DNA of 64,000 nucleotides from Ktedonobacter robiniae (GTDB taxonomy: Bacteria > Chloroflexota > Ktedonobacteria > Ktedonobacterales > Ktedonobacteraceae). The position numbers and the translations under genes are program-made. The DNA is taken from NCBI RefSeq assembly GCF_016587375.1, contig NZ_BNJG01000001.1, positions 372,001-436,000 on the forward strand, read 5' to 3'. Below, one piece after another: positions 18,450 to 25,971 of this stretch (its first letter is position 1; every line of letters starts with the position of its first letter). Under the pieces are notes generated by a model that did not search any database, was not told the DNA's origin, and worked only from the letters and a program-made list of their open reading frames with translations.

Positions 18450-21400
18450 TCAAATTGTAGTAGCGGGTGGTTCCAGGAGGAGCACAGATGGTACCCATCC
18501 CGGGTCGGCAAGCCTGAGCAAGGCGTAACCAATGCCTGCTAATCCGATCATCAGCCCTGGTGCTTCAATGTTGCGTGGAGTACCCAGACAGATTGTACCG
18601 GCTTCGATACTCCTGAGCAAGTTTGTAGCGACAACGTTCAGTCGAGCGCTATATTCCTCGACCAGTGGACCACGCAGCATCCGTCCAGCCTGCAAGAGCG
18701 CCTCCAGATTGCCCGCGTCGCCATGGGCCAGGGAGTGATTAGAGCCAATCTGCTCATGACTATACCCAAAACCCTCCTCGCTGGTGGTAACAAGCGCAGC
18801 GGTGATCTCCTGACGTAACGTGTTATCGTCAAGGTAGCGCAAGGATGCGAGCCGCCCCAGCGCAATCCCAGGGGCACCATGCGCCCACGACATCCCATAC
18901 CTCTGTGCCTGTGCCGAGGAGCCTGGCTGCTTGCGCAGGTCGCGCCAGTTGCACACCTCCGGCACATACAGGCTACGCTCGTATGCAAGTGCCGCCAGGG
19001 CAGCCTGCCGAAAACGTTGCTGACCACTCACCTCCGAGAGGCGAAGCAAGCTCCAGACAATACCCGCTGTTCCACGCGCGAAACCCGCCAGCGGGACCTC
19101 CTGGCGCAGCGTCTTCCAGCCTGCTCCTTGCGCGCTGTGCTGAGCCTGTGCTAGCAAATGATCGCCGCAGCGCTCAGCCATAGCCAGTGTCTCTGCTGTC
19201 GGCGCCATGGCATAAAGGCTCAGCAGACTGGCAATCCCACCGGCGCTCCCATCCACCAGGTCATAGCGCTCATCCTTCTTCAATACGTCCGGAAACAACT
19301 GAACCAGGCGCTCCGCCTCCTGTAAGAGGGTGGAGTCACGCCAGAGGATGGCCAGTTGCGTGAAGAGATAGATGCCTGACCCCCAACCATTGAAGCCTCC
19401 CACGCAATAGCGGTCGGGATAGGCTGTAAGCCTGGCAAGCTCGTAGCTAAACGTCTTGAGGGCACGACTGGCCAACTCCGTATAGCGCGTGTTCTCGGTG
19501 AGCGCTCCCAGGTAGCTCAAGAAGAGGATGATGCCCGGCAGGCCATTGTAGAGATCGGCTCCAGCCAGTGCCACACCCCAGTCACGATCCATCACGAAGG
19601 AGAGTCCAATCCAATCCGCCATATCGTCTTTCACAATCGCGCTCGCGCAAAGGCGATCTCCAAGCACCTGCGCCGCCCTGAGTAGCCTCTCACGCTCAGG
19701 GAAGGGGCACGCCTGCCCGGTAGTAGGCTGCCCACCAGAGATGGAAAGAGCCGTGAGCGGTACACTGGCAAATGAAGCACGAATCAGCCAGATTTGCCGC
19801 TCCAGGTCCTCCTCATCGAGAGCCGCAAGGCGCTGCCTGACCATGTCCAGGCTCGAAGTGGCAAAGAAGTCTGGAATGCGCTCGCCTCGGCTTGTGAAGA
19901 GATCACAACTGGCTGGACGCGTTGTAAACATCGGGATATCGCCTTGCCAGAGGTCCGCGCGCTCAGCGGCAATGAGCCTGGCCAGGAGTGGTTGTTGCTC
20001 AACTTCTGTCCACAAACCATCAAAGAAGCGTTCGCGCTTCAACGCATCCCGCAGCATATTGGGATGAAAGCTTTCGGTAAGCAATATCCCATAGATCCTG
20101 GTAGCGCGCGCCACAAAGCGAATCTCATCCTGCGCGAAAAGCGAGAGGTATTCACGCGCAATACGCTCCTGGTGACGCACGAGGAAGTGGTACATAGCGC
20201 GAAAACCGCTCACAATATATTCAAGGTAGTCAACGGCCTGCATAGAACGCCCATTGAGGCGTGGGAGGTTATTTCCGCCTCGCATCTCAATATGCTCACG
20301 CACCAGCTTCATCTCATCGCTCGCCACGTCTTCCCAGCGCGCAACCGGGTGAGGACTCAGCCCCTCTCCACTCCCTAACCCGCTTAGATCAACTCCCTCA
20401 AAGGCTTCTGTGGACCAGAAACGCTCTGGTAGCAGGGCGATACGCCGTACAGAGTGATCAAGAATGTGGAAGGCTGGGCGCTTCGCCATGCCATCCTCAT
20501 TGAGGATCCAGCGAGGATGAAAGAGCGCCTCCAGGTCCACCAGGACAGGATGCTCGCCTGCGGCCAGGACATTTTCGCCGTGAAAATCGCTGGCATCCAG
20601 GGCATAGAGCAGAGCCAGGTATCGCCCCTGCCGTACAAAAAAGCGTTTTACCTCTTCTTCAGAACTGCACTCAGGGGTTGTCACAAACTCCGACCAACCA
20701 TAGGTTTGGCGATCAAGAAGTTTCAGGGTACGAAACGCTGGCCCCTCACCCTGCTCATTTAGCCATTGGAGCAGTTGTTGAAAATGCACGTCAATTGCCA
20801 GCGATTTTGGCTTGTACACCAGTTGCAAGCCAGAACGGAACTTCAGCAGCATGACGCTGCGCCCACCACGATGGGTATCGCCCGCGCTCCCCCCAATCTC
20901 GACGAGTGGTCCAGGCTCGCTATGAGGAGAGAAGAGAGCACGCAGTTCGTCCCAATCCGCATAGAGGCGCGAGACGAGTTCCAGGCTGCATAGCACCCAG
21001 CGATCAATGGCTACAAGAAATTGTCGGGCTAGGACGCAATACTCCTGCAGAAAAGCGATCAGGTGCTCACGTTGGCACAGGCTCTGGATGTAGCTATGGA
21101 AGCGCTCTTGCGGCGTCTCCCCCTGTAACTGGCCTCGTAGGCGCGCAATATTAAGTTCCAGGACCAGTGTCTTGCTTATTTTAGGCATAATCTGCTGGAC
21201 AAAGTTCGGCAGAAGAAGCTCCATGATACGCTGCTGATCAAAGGGGAGAGAGCCATGAGCAAGCTTCTCTATTCCCGCACGTAGTCGCGCAATCCCCGGG
21301 CGCATCAGTGAGGTAAATGGCAACAGGAAGGCAACCGCCTCCGACTCTGGCATCGCCTCGGCAAACAACCGCGCTATGTCCTCGCCCGGCGTAGGATCAA

Positions 21401-21746
21401 GAAGCGCGCTGCTCAATTCTACCAACCATTCAGGCGGATAGGGTTGCGAGCGCCGGGCCTGTAGAGACTCAAGCGGTTCGCCAAGCAGAGTCAGCAGGTC
21501 TTCTTCCGTAAGGCCATCCATCTCCAGCCGTTGGGTGAAAAATGTCCCTGTATTGAAGGGCGCCTGGTCTCGCCAGCGTTGAAATTTCTTCTGGGCCTGC
21601 TCAAGCTTGCTCCGGTCCGGCACAGATGATGGCTCAGCACGTAAACATGACATACTTCGCTCGTTTAATAGCACGGCGTTATACCAGCCAGGAGCCTGCC
21701 ACAAAGGACTTGTTGCCTGGTCTGTTTGGACTGGGGTAGTTTCCAT
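18450..21746 (-). CDS. lanM: Class II lanthipeptide synthetase LanM1: dehydratase intact, cyclase site lost
   Basis: A bifunctional-type LanM of 1098 residues with a DUF4135 dehydratase (about 150-650) and a LanC-like cyclase (about 740-1090). The dehydratase active site is complete by comparison with CylM: Asp290/His292 (GDTH), the VYKPK lysine, Asp387-x-His389-x-x-Asn392 (SDFHGEN), the following DLE aspartate, Arg543 and Thr549. The cyclase site is not. The catalytic His position is Arg891 (FARGTAG), the first zinc Cys is Ala955 (WAHGAPG), and the second is Ala1007 next to His1008 (LAHGDAGN). It should phosphorylate and eliminate Ser/Thr but not bind catalytic zinc. The start has an AAAGAGGAAC ribosome site. 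It lies 56 bases downstream of lanM2. Confidence 0.93.
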   Translation of the reverse strand: METTPVQTDQATSPLWQAPGWYNAVLLNERSMSCLRAEPSSVPDRSKLEQAQKKFQRWRDQAPFNTGTFFTQRLEMDGLTEEDLLTLLGEPLESLQARRSQPYPPEWLVELSSALLDPTPGEDIARLFAEAMPESEAVAFLLPFTSLMRPGIARLRAGIEKLAHGSLPFDQQRIMELLLPNFVQQIMPKISKTLVLELNIARLRGQLQGETPQERFHSYIQSLCQREHLIAFLQEYCVLARQFLVAIDRWVLCSLELVSRLYADWDELRALFSPHSEPGPLVEIGGSAGDTHRGGRSVMLLKFRSGLQLVYKPKSLAIDVHFQQLLQWLNEQGEGPAFRTLKLLDRQTYGWSEFVTTPECSSEEEVKRFFVRQGRYLALLYALDASDFHGENVLAAGEHPVLVDLEALFHPRWILNEDGMAKRPAFHILDHSVRRIALLPERFWSTEAFEGVDLSGLGSGEGLSPHPVARWEDVASDEMKLVREHIEMRGGNNLPRLNGRSMQAVDYLEYIVSGFRAMYHFLVRHQERIAREYLSLFAQDEIRFVARATRIYGILLTESFHPNMLRDALKRERFFDGLWTEVEQQPLLARLIAAERADLWQGDIPMFTTRPASCDLFTSRGERIPDFFATSSLDMVRQRLAALDEEDLERQIWLIRASFASVPLTALSISGGQPTTGQACPFPERERLLRAAQVLGDRLCASAIVKDDMADWIGLSFVMDRDWGVALAGADLYNGLPGIILFLSYLGALTENTRYTELASRALKTFSYELARLTAYPDRYCVGGFNGWGSGIYLFTQLAILWRDSTLLQEAERLVQLFPDVLKKDERYDLVDGSAGGIASLLSLYAMAPTAETLAMAERCGDHLLAQAQHSAQGAGWKTLRQEVPLAGFARGTAGIVWSLLRLSEVSGQQRFRQAALAALAYERSLYVPEVCNWRDLRKQPGSSAQAQRYGMSWAHGAPGIALGRLASLRYLDDNTLRQEITAALVTTSEEGFGYSHEQIGSNHSLAHGDAGNLEALLQAGRMLRGPLVEEYSARLNVVATNLLRSIEAGTICLGTPRNIEAPGLMIGLAGIGYALLRLADPGWVPSVLLLEPPATTI

Positions 21747-21802
21747 ATGCTAGTTCCTCTTTCCCTTCAAGACAAAAGACAGGATGACTTTACGTGAGTG
21801 GA

Positions 21803-24800
21803 CTACTCCCACAGCAACACCGAGGGGAGTTCTCGTGGGGAGGCCAGGCGTAAGAGAGTATAGCCAATACCTGCCGTTCCATGAAAGAAGACCGGGTTGG
21901 GCGCCCATTTCGGCAACAGGTCGTTCAGGGCCAGACCACCTCTACGCTGTGCTCGGGTCAATATCTCCTTCGCCTGCCTAAGCGCGGCATCCGCCAGGTC
22001 AGAACGTTTCAGGCGTTGAGCTGCTGTCCACAAGATCTCGACGCGACCAAAGTTGCCACAACAGATGTGGTCGTCACCATAGATCCCCGCCTTCTGTGTG
22101 GTCTCCAACGCGACCTCAATATCGCGTCGAATCTGTGCATTATCGAGACAACCCAGACCACCCAGGCGCGCGAGGCCAATGCCAGGAGCGCCATGACACC
22201 AGGTTGAAAGCACGACTGGCTCACCCGCTCCTTCTTCAACGAGTTCTTCGGCCCAGTTACCCAGGGTGGGAAGAAAGGCTGCATCCTCGTAGGCGAGGGC
22301 CTCCCTTCCCGCCTCTAACAAAGCGGGATCATGCGTGACCTCGTAGAGCCTGGTCAGGGCATAGACGATACCAGCCGTTCCATGCGAAAAGCCTGTAGAG
22401 TGTCGCTTGTTCAGCGTTGGCCACGCGAGGCATCCAACGGTACTGGCCGTCCGCTGGCGCAGAAGATGCCGAGCACAGAGGATGGCTCGTTCCAGAATCT
22501 CCTGGTCATGCGACACCTCATAGAGCGCCAGCAAACCGAGAATAGCCCCGGCTGAACCAGCGATAACATCGAGCGCGAGATCGCGTGCGATGCGTTCACG
22601 CGTCACCAGGCTCACGGCCTGGGTCGCTACTACGTAGAGTTCTGGTAGATCTAGAAATTGAGCGATGCGCGTCAGCGTATAGACCAGCGATCCCAGGCCA
22701 AGCGTGCCACCAATACCCATTTCATGCGCGAGCGTCTCGCCCTCATGTTGCAACGCTTGACGCAGCGTGAGAGTGGCTCCCTGCGCCAGGCGATAATAGG
22801 TCCCATTTCCTGAAAGTTTGGCGGTAGCGGCCAGAAAGAGTGCGATTCCACTCAGGCCATTCAGGAGGCTATAACGGACTGGCTGGAGCTGATAGCGCCT
22901 GGAGCGCATCTGGTACTCTGGCGCAAGCCAGGTGATACAGCCATGTGGCAATTCTATGGCCTGCTCCGCAATGCGTTCCGCGATAGCCAGTGCCTGCCTG
23001 ATAAGCACCTCACGTTCAAGATCAGGGCTTCCCTGGCGCTCCTCGCCGTCGATGTGATATATACGCGCAACACGCTTCTCTCCCAGCGTTCCAAGCAAGA
23101 ATCCCTCCTGGCGGCGCATATCCTCAATATCAAAGTTCCGCAGTCGCTCAAACGCCAGCGCAAAACCGGAATGATAAAAACAGTTGGCAATGCATTGTGC
23201 CTCGTCAATAAAAAGCGTGGTACCATCTGTAGGCACTGTAAAAAAGGGCATATCTGCGCGTAATAGTGCCGCCTGTTCGGCGCGTTGCGCTGGCAGCCAG
23301 TGCGCTAGATCCCCCTGTTCCCACAGGTAGTACTCGACAGGGATGGGATGTCGGCGCGGCGACTCCAGGAGTACCTGTCGCTGCGCCTCATCGCACAGGT
23401 GCTCCGCGAGCAGTAGTTGTTGAAAGAGCGCGTGGTAAGCCCGATCAGGGCGATAAACGAAACGCGCGAACCGCCCCTTAAAGGCGTAGAGAGGACTTCC
23501 AGGGGTAAGCAGGGCTTCACGTTTCCCCATCAACCACTGATACATATCAACAAAACCCGTAGCAAGCACATCGCGATACGCTTCCAGGCACAAAGGGAGA
23601 CCATTATACCTCGGTACATGCACGCGTTCACGCATCTTCACCACCCCATATTTGAGCGGCAAGGGACAGTGCTCATGTACATCTTTAGGCACGAGAGCAG
23701 CCGCCTCCTTGCTCCGACCAAAGCCACTGATATCCATATACATCTCCCCGGCTCGTGAAGATCCATCATGTGGAGTAAGCTGTTCCCAACTGGCCAGCAA
23801 GCCCGTATGCAAAACCGAATATGTGCCCTCCTCCCAATTCGCGCCGGGAAGGATTTCTCGTGGCTCTGGGGAGACACACGGCTGGAGAAGAGCGCTCGCG
23901 TCAATCAGGACGGGATGTTCACCATGCGCGACGATGTGATCGTAGAAACACTGCTTGCTTCCCAGCATATACGCCAGGCAGAGCAGTATCCCTGCGCGCC
24001 GATAGAACTTCTGCCCCGCCTGCTCATTTTCACACTCGACGTACGCGACATACTCCATCCAGCCGTAAGAGCCGCGTGGTACGACCGTCACAATTTTGAA
24101 GGGAGGCTCTATGCCCTGCTCATTACACCAGGCAAGCAGGCCAAAGTAGCTCGCCTCCATGCCAACATCCCTGGGTTTATATACCAGCTTGCGACCCGAG
24201 GCAAAGGTCAAGGCCATGGACATACGCCGGCCATGATGGGGATTAGAGAAGGCAGGATGGAGAGCAACAACCTGGCCCAGTGCTTGTCCATCTGCAAACT
24301 GCTGCTGGAGAAGCTCCTGGTCATCTGCAAATCGCCTGATAAATGCACAGGCGTTGTCGGTCCAGGCCTCAACCGTTGTAGCCAGGAGGCGAGCCAGGAC
24401 GCTATAAGTACATAGAAAGGTTGCCAATTCACCTCGTGCGGCTTGCTGGAGAAACTGCTGATAGAATCCCTGCTCATCAAGAGGTTGAGCCTGCTGCCTA
24501 TACTGGCTGGAGAATTCGGTATAGAGCGCCTGCACTGATAGCGAAGTGAGCGCCTGGAGCAGGTGTAGCTTGAGGCTAGTATGAGCCTCCTGAGTGAGCA
24601 AATGATACGAGAGGCCAGACTGCTCAGCGTAGCGCTGATGCCCAACGATCACAAAGGGGAGCAAGAGCTCTACGAAGGGAGAAGGCTTATCACCATTCGC
24701 TTTATACCACTGGCCCTGCTCTCCGAGGTAATTCTCGGCGGGAACGGTCTCTATATACTGCACAATGTCCTGTAAAAGCTCGGCCCAGGCAGGGAGAGGA

Positions 24801-24931
24801 AGATCTTCACACAGGTGCGGCAAGCGCGCAGCTTCCTGCACCTCGTCTGGGATAAAGCCACTGCTTTGCCTCTCGGCAAGCGTACTGGCGGCACGCACTA
24901 TGGCATGCAGATCAGAGTGGGAGAGAGGCAT
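21803..24931 (-). CDS. lanM: Class II lanthipeptide synthetase LanM2: cyclase intact, dehydratase site lost
   Basis: A full-length LanM of 1042 residues whose two domains show the opposite pattern from LanM1. In the dehydratase domain the Asp/His/Asn triad has become Gln327, Phe329 and His332 (KQCFYDHIVA), the GDTH aspartate is Asn230 (SNPH), and the elimination Thr is Asp496 (YRPDRAY). The ATP-lysine motif VYKPR, the later Asp and Arg490 remain. The cyclase domain is complete: catalytic His850 (SHGTAG) and zinc Cys912 (TWCHGAPG), Cys957 and Cys958 (CCGNFG). Three Cys ligands, rather than Cys-Cys-His, are known from the ProcM-like group. It is expected to form thioether rings on peptide dehydrated elsewhere. 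It lies between the lanA genes and lanM1. Confidence 0.93.
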   Translation of the reverse strand: MPLSHSDLHAIVRAASTLAERQSSGFIPDEVQEAARLPHLCEDLPLPAWAELLQDIVQYIETVPAENYLGEQGQWYKANGDKPSPFVELLLPFVIVGHQRYAEQSGLSYHLLTQEAHTSLKLHLLQALTSLSVQALYTEFSSQYRQQAQPLDEQGFYQQFLQQAARGELATFLCTYSVLARLLATTVEAWTDNACAFIRRFADDQELLQQQFADGQALGQVVALHPAFSNPHHGRRMSMALTFASGRKLVYKPRDVGMEASYFGLLAWCNEQGIEPPFKIVTVVPRGSYGWMEYVAYVECENEQAGQKFYRRAGILLCLAYMLGSKQCFYDHIVAHGEHPVLIDASALLQPCVSPEPREILPGANWEEGTYSVLHTGLLASWEQLTPHDGSSRAGEMYMDISGFGRSKEAAALVPKDVHEHCPLPLKYGVVKMRERVHVPRYNGLPLCLEAYRDVLATGFVDMYQWLMGKREALLTPGSPLYAFKGRFARFVYRPDRAYHALFQQLLLAEHLCDEAQRQVLLESPRRHPIPVEYYLWEQGDLAHWLPAQRAEQAALLRADMPFFTVPTDGTTLFIDEAQCIANCFYHSGFALAFERLRNFDIEDMRRQEGFLLGTLGEKRVARIYHIDGEERQGSPDLEREVLIRQALAIAERIAEQAIELPHGCITWLAPEYQMRSRRYQLQPVRYSLLNGLSGIALFLAATAKLSGNGTYYRLAQGATLTLRQALQHEGETLAHEMGIGGTLGLGSLVYTLTRIAQFLDLPELYVVATQAVSLVTRERIARDLALDVIAGSAGAILGLLALYEVSHDQEILERAILCARHLLRQRTASTVGCLAWPTLNKRHSTGFSHGTAGIVYALTRLYEVTHDPALLEAGREALAYEDAAFLPTLGNWAEELVEEGAGEPVVLSTWCHGAPGIGLARLGGLGCLDNAQIRRDIEVALETTQKAGIYGDDHICCGNFGRVEILWTAAQRLKRSDLADAALRQAKEILTRAQRRGGLALNDLLPKWAPNPVFFHGTAGIGYTLLRLASPRELPSVLLWE

Positions 24932-25072
24932 TGGTCATGGCCCATCCTTTCTCTACAAAGAGAGGGTTATACAATACAGGTGATAAGCAGGCACGCCTGG
25001 AGAAAGGACCGCCAGCATGGTATGCAACGGCCCCTCCTCCTTAAGCTTAGGAAGCAGGTGTAAAAGTTGGGA

Positions 25073-25276
25073 TCAGTTATTCACTAACGATGAGAGGCGA
25101 CAGGTGGGGTTACAAACCAATGAAGTTTCTTCACAGGTTACTGTACAGCGCATCCCGCCGACCACTTCCTGCAACTCCTTTTCCGTGAGCTCCTGACCCA
25201 CCGGATTCGCCGGGATATGAGCCTCTAATGCCATCTCCTCGGACTTCCAGGCTTTGACGATCTCTTCAATACTCAT
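25073..25276 (-). CDS. lanA: Lanthipeptide precursor LanA3
   Basis: A 67-residue precursor with a 41-residue leader ending in VVGG and a 26-residue core. The leader has the mersacidin-type elements PANPVGQELTEKELQEV. The core has four Cys (core positions 3, 7, 14, 18) and seven Ser/Thr. It begins MRCTVTCEET and contains CNPTC, which resembles the CxPSC end of alpha-type two-peptide lantibiotics. It is the most divergent of the three precursors and has the weakest ribosome site (AAAGGAACAACC). It lies 141 bases upstream of lanM2. Confidence 0.92.
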   Translation of the reverse strand: MSIEEIVKAWKSEEMALEAHIPANPVGQELTEKELQEVVGGMRCTVTCEETSLVCNPTCRLSSLVNN

Positions 25277-25327
25277 TGCGGTTGTTCCTTTCTGTTTTAA
25301 TTTTGCGTTGCTAAAGTACGCTACTTA

Positions 25328-25522
25328 CTAGGGCTGGATCCTGGTAGGGCCAGGGCGGCAGTCCAGTGAACTGTCAAGGCAAGTCATCGTACATGGCATT
25401 CCTCCGACCACTTCCTGCAATGCCTCTTCCGTAAGTTCCTGGCCCACCGGGTTCGCCGGGGTATCAGCATCCAGCATTTCCTCTTCAGACTTCCAGGCCT
25501 TGATGATCTCTTCAATACTCAT
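25328..25522 (-). CDS. lanA: Lanthipeptide precursor LanA2
   Basis: A 64-residue precursor with a 41-residue leader (double-Gly VVGG) and a 23-residue core. The core starts MPCTMTCLDSS and has Cys at core positions 3, 7 and 14, with Ser/Thr at 4, 6, 10, 11 and 19. The tail RPGPTRIQP has no Cys. It is a close paralogue of LanA1, sharing the CTMTCLDS block. The ribosome site is AAAAGGAGCAGCC. Together with its flanks it forms one unit of a tandem duplication of about 246-249 bases. Confidence 0.93.
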   Translation of the reverse strand: MSIEEIIKAWKSEEEMLDADTPANPVGQELTEEALQEVVGGMPCTMTCLDSSLDCRPGPTRIQP

Positions 25523-25573
25523 TGCGGCTGCTCCTTTTCTGTTTTATTTGGCTTTACCAAAGTACGCTACTTA

Positions 25574-25771
25574 CTAGGGCAGAATCCTGGTAGGGCCATA
25601 AGGGCGGCAAGACACTATACTATCAAGACAGGTCATTGTACACATCATCCCACCAATCGCCTCCAGAAGCTCCTCTTCCGTGAGTTCCTGGCCCACCGGG
25701 TTCGCCGGAACGCTTGCCTCAAGAGCCTGCTCTTCAGACTTCCACGCCTTGATGATCTCTTCAATACTCAT
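25574..25771 (-). CDS. lanA: Lanthipeptide precursor LanA1
   Basis: A 65-residue precursor, first of three. The leader of 41 residues ends in IGG, fitting cleavage by the C39 peptidase of the LanT upstream. The 24-residue core starts MMCTMTCLDSIVSC, with Cys at core positions 3, 7 and 14, and ends RPYGPTRILP. Thr4, Thr6, Ser10, Ser13 and Thr20 are possible dehydration sites. It has the strongest ribosome site of the set (AAAGGAGGTGAAAA). A candidate promoter lies about 65-95 bases upstream, so the three precursors may be made in larger amount than LanT. Confidence 0.93.
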   Translation of the reverse strand: MSIEEIIKAWKSEEQALEASVPANPVGQELTEEELLEAIGGMMCTMTCLDSIVSCRPYGPTRILP

Positions 25772-25835
25772 TTTTCACCTCCTTTCTCCGCATTTTTTGA
25801 GGTTCGCACAGTTTCTGTCACTCTTCTGCAACATA

Positions 25836-25864
25836 TTTCTAGATGCGATACCAATCTATGGCAA
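25836..25864 (-). promoter_or_regulatory. Candidate lanA promoter
   Basis: On the minus strand, TTGCCA (25859-25864) and TAGAAA (25836-25841) with a 17-base spacer, in the 200-base gap between lanT and lanA1. It could give separate high expression of the precursors. The -10 match is modest. Confidence 0.3.
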
Positions 25865-25971
25865 CGGCAGAATGTCTTACGCACAACCCGTCATCATAGT
25901 TGCTTAAAAAGGTGCTTAAGCGAAAGACGGTGTCACAGAACGCGTTTCCATTCACACCGGAATGCCCGGAG

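Larger units (their letters stand above)
25073..25771 (-). repeat. Tandem lanA duplication, three units
   Basis: Three head-to-tail units of about 246-249 bases, each a leader-core gene plus a conserved intergenic segment. The spacer block GCTACTTACTAGGGC occurs at the ends of lanA1 and lanA2. The leader-coding parts are nearly identical and the core-coding parts diverge, as expected for duplicated precursor genes. Confidence 0.85.

Noticed and set aside
19794-20378. Long plus-strand open frame inside lanM1
   Set aside because: Antisense shadow of a clear LanM coding region.
18450-21746. LanM1 Ala residues at the zinc positions as sequencing errors
   Set aside because: Three separate positions (R891, A955, A1007) are changed without frame disruption. 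Single-base loss, the error type suspected elsewhere, would break the frame.
23768-24415. 215-codon plus-strand frame inside lanM2
   Set aside because: Antisense shadow; no ribosome site or family motif.
25073-25771. lanA repeats considered as a CRISPR array
   Set aside because: Units are about 246-249 bases and encode proteins with leader and core, so they are duplicated genes.
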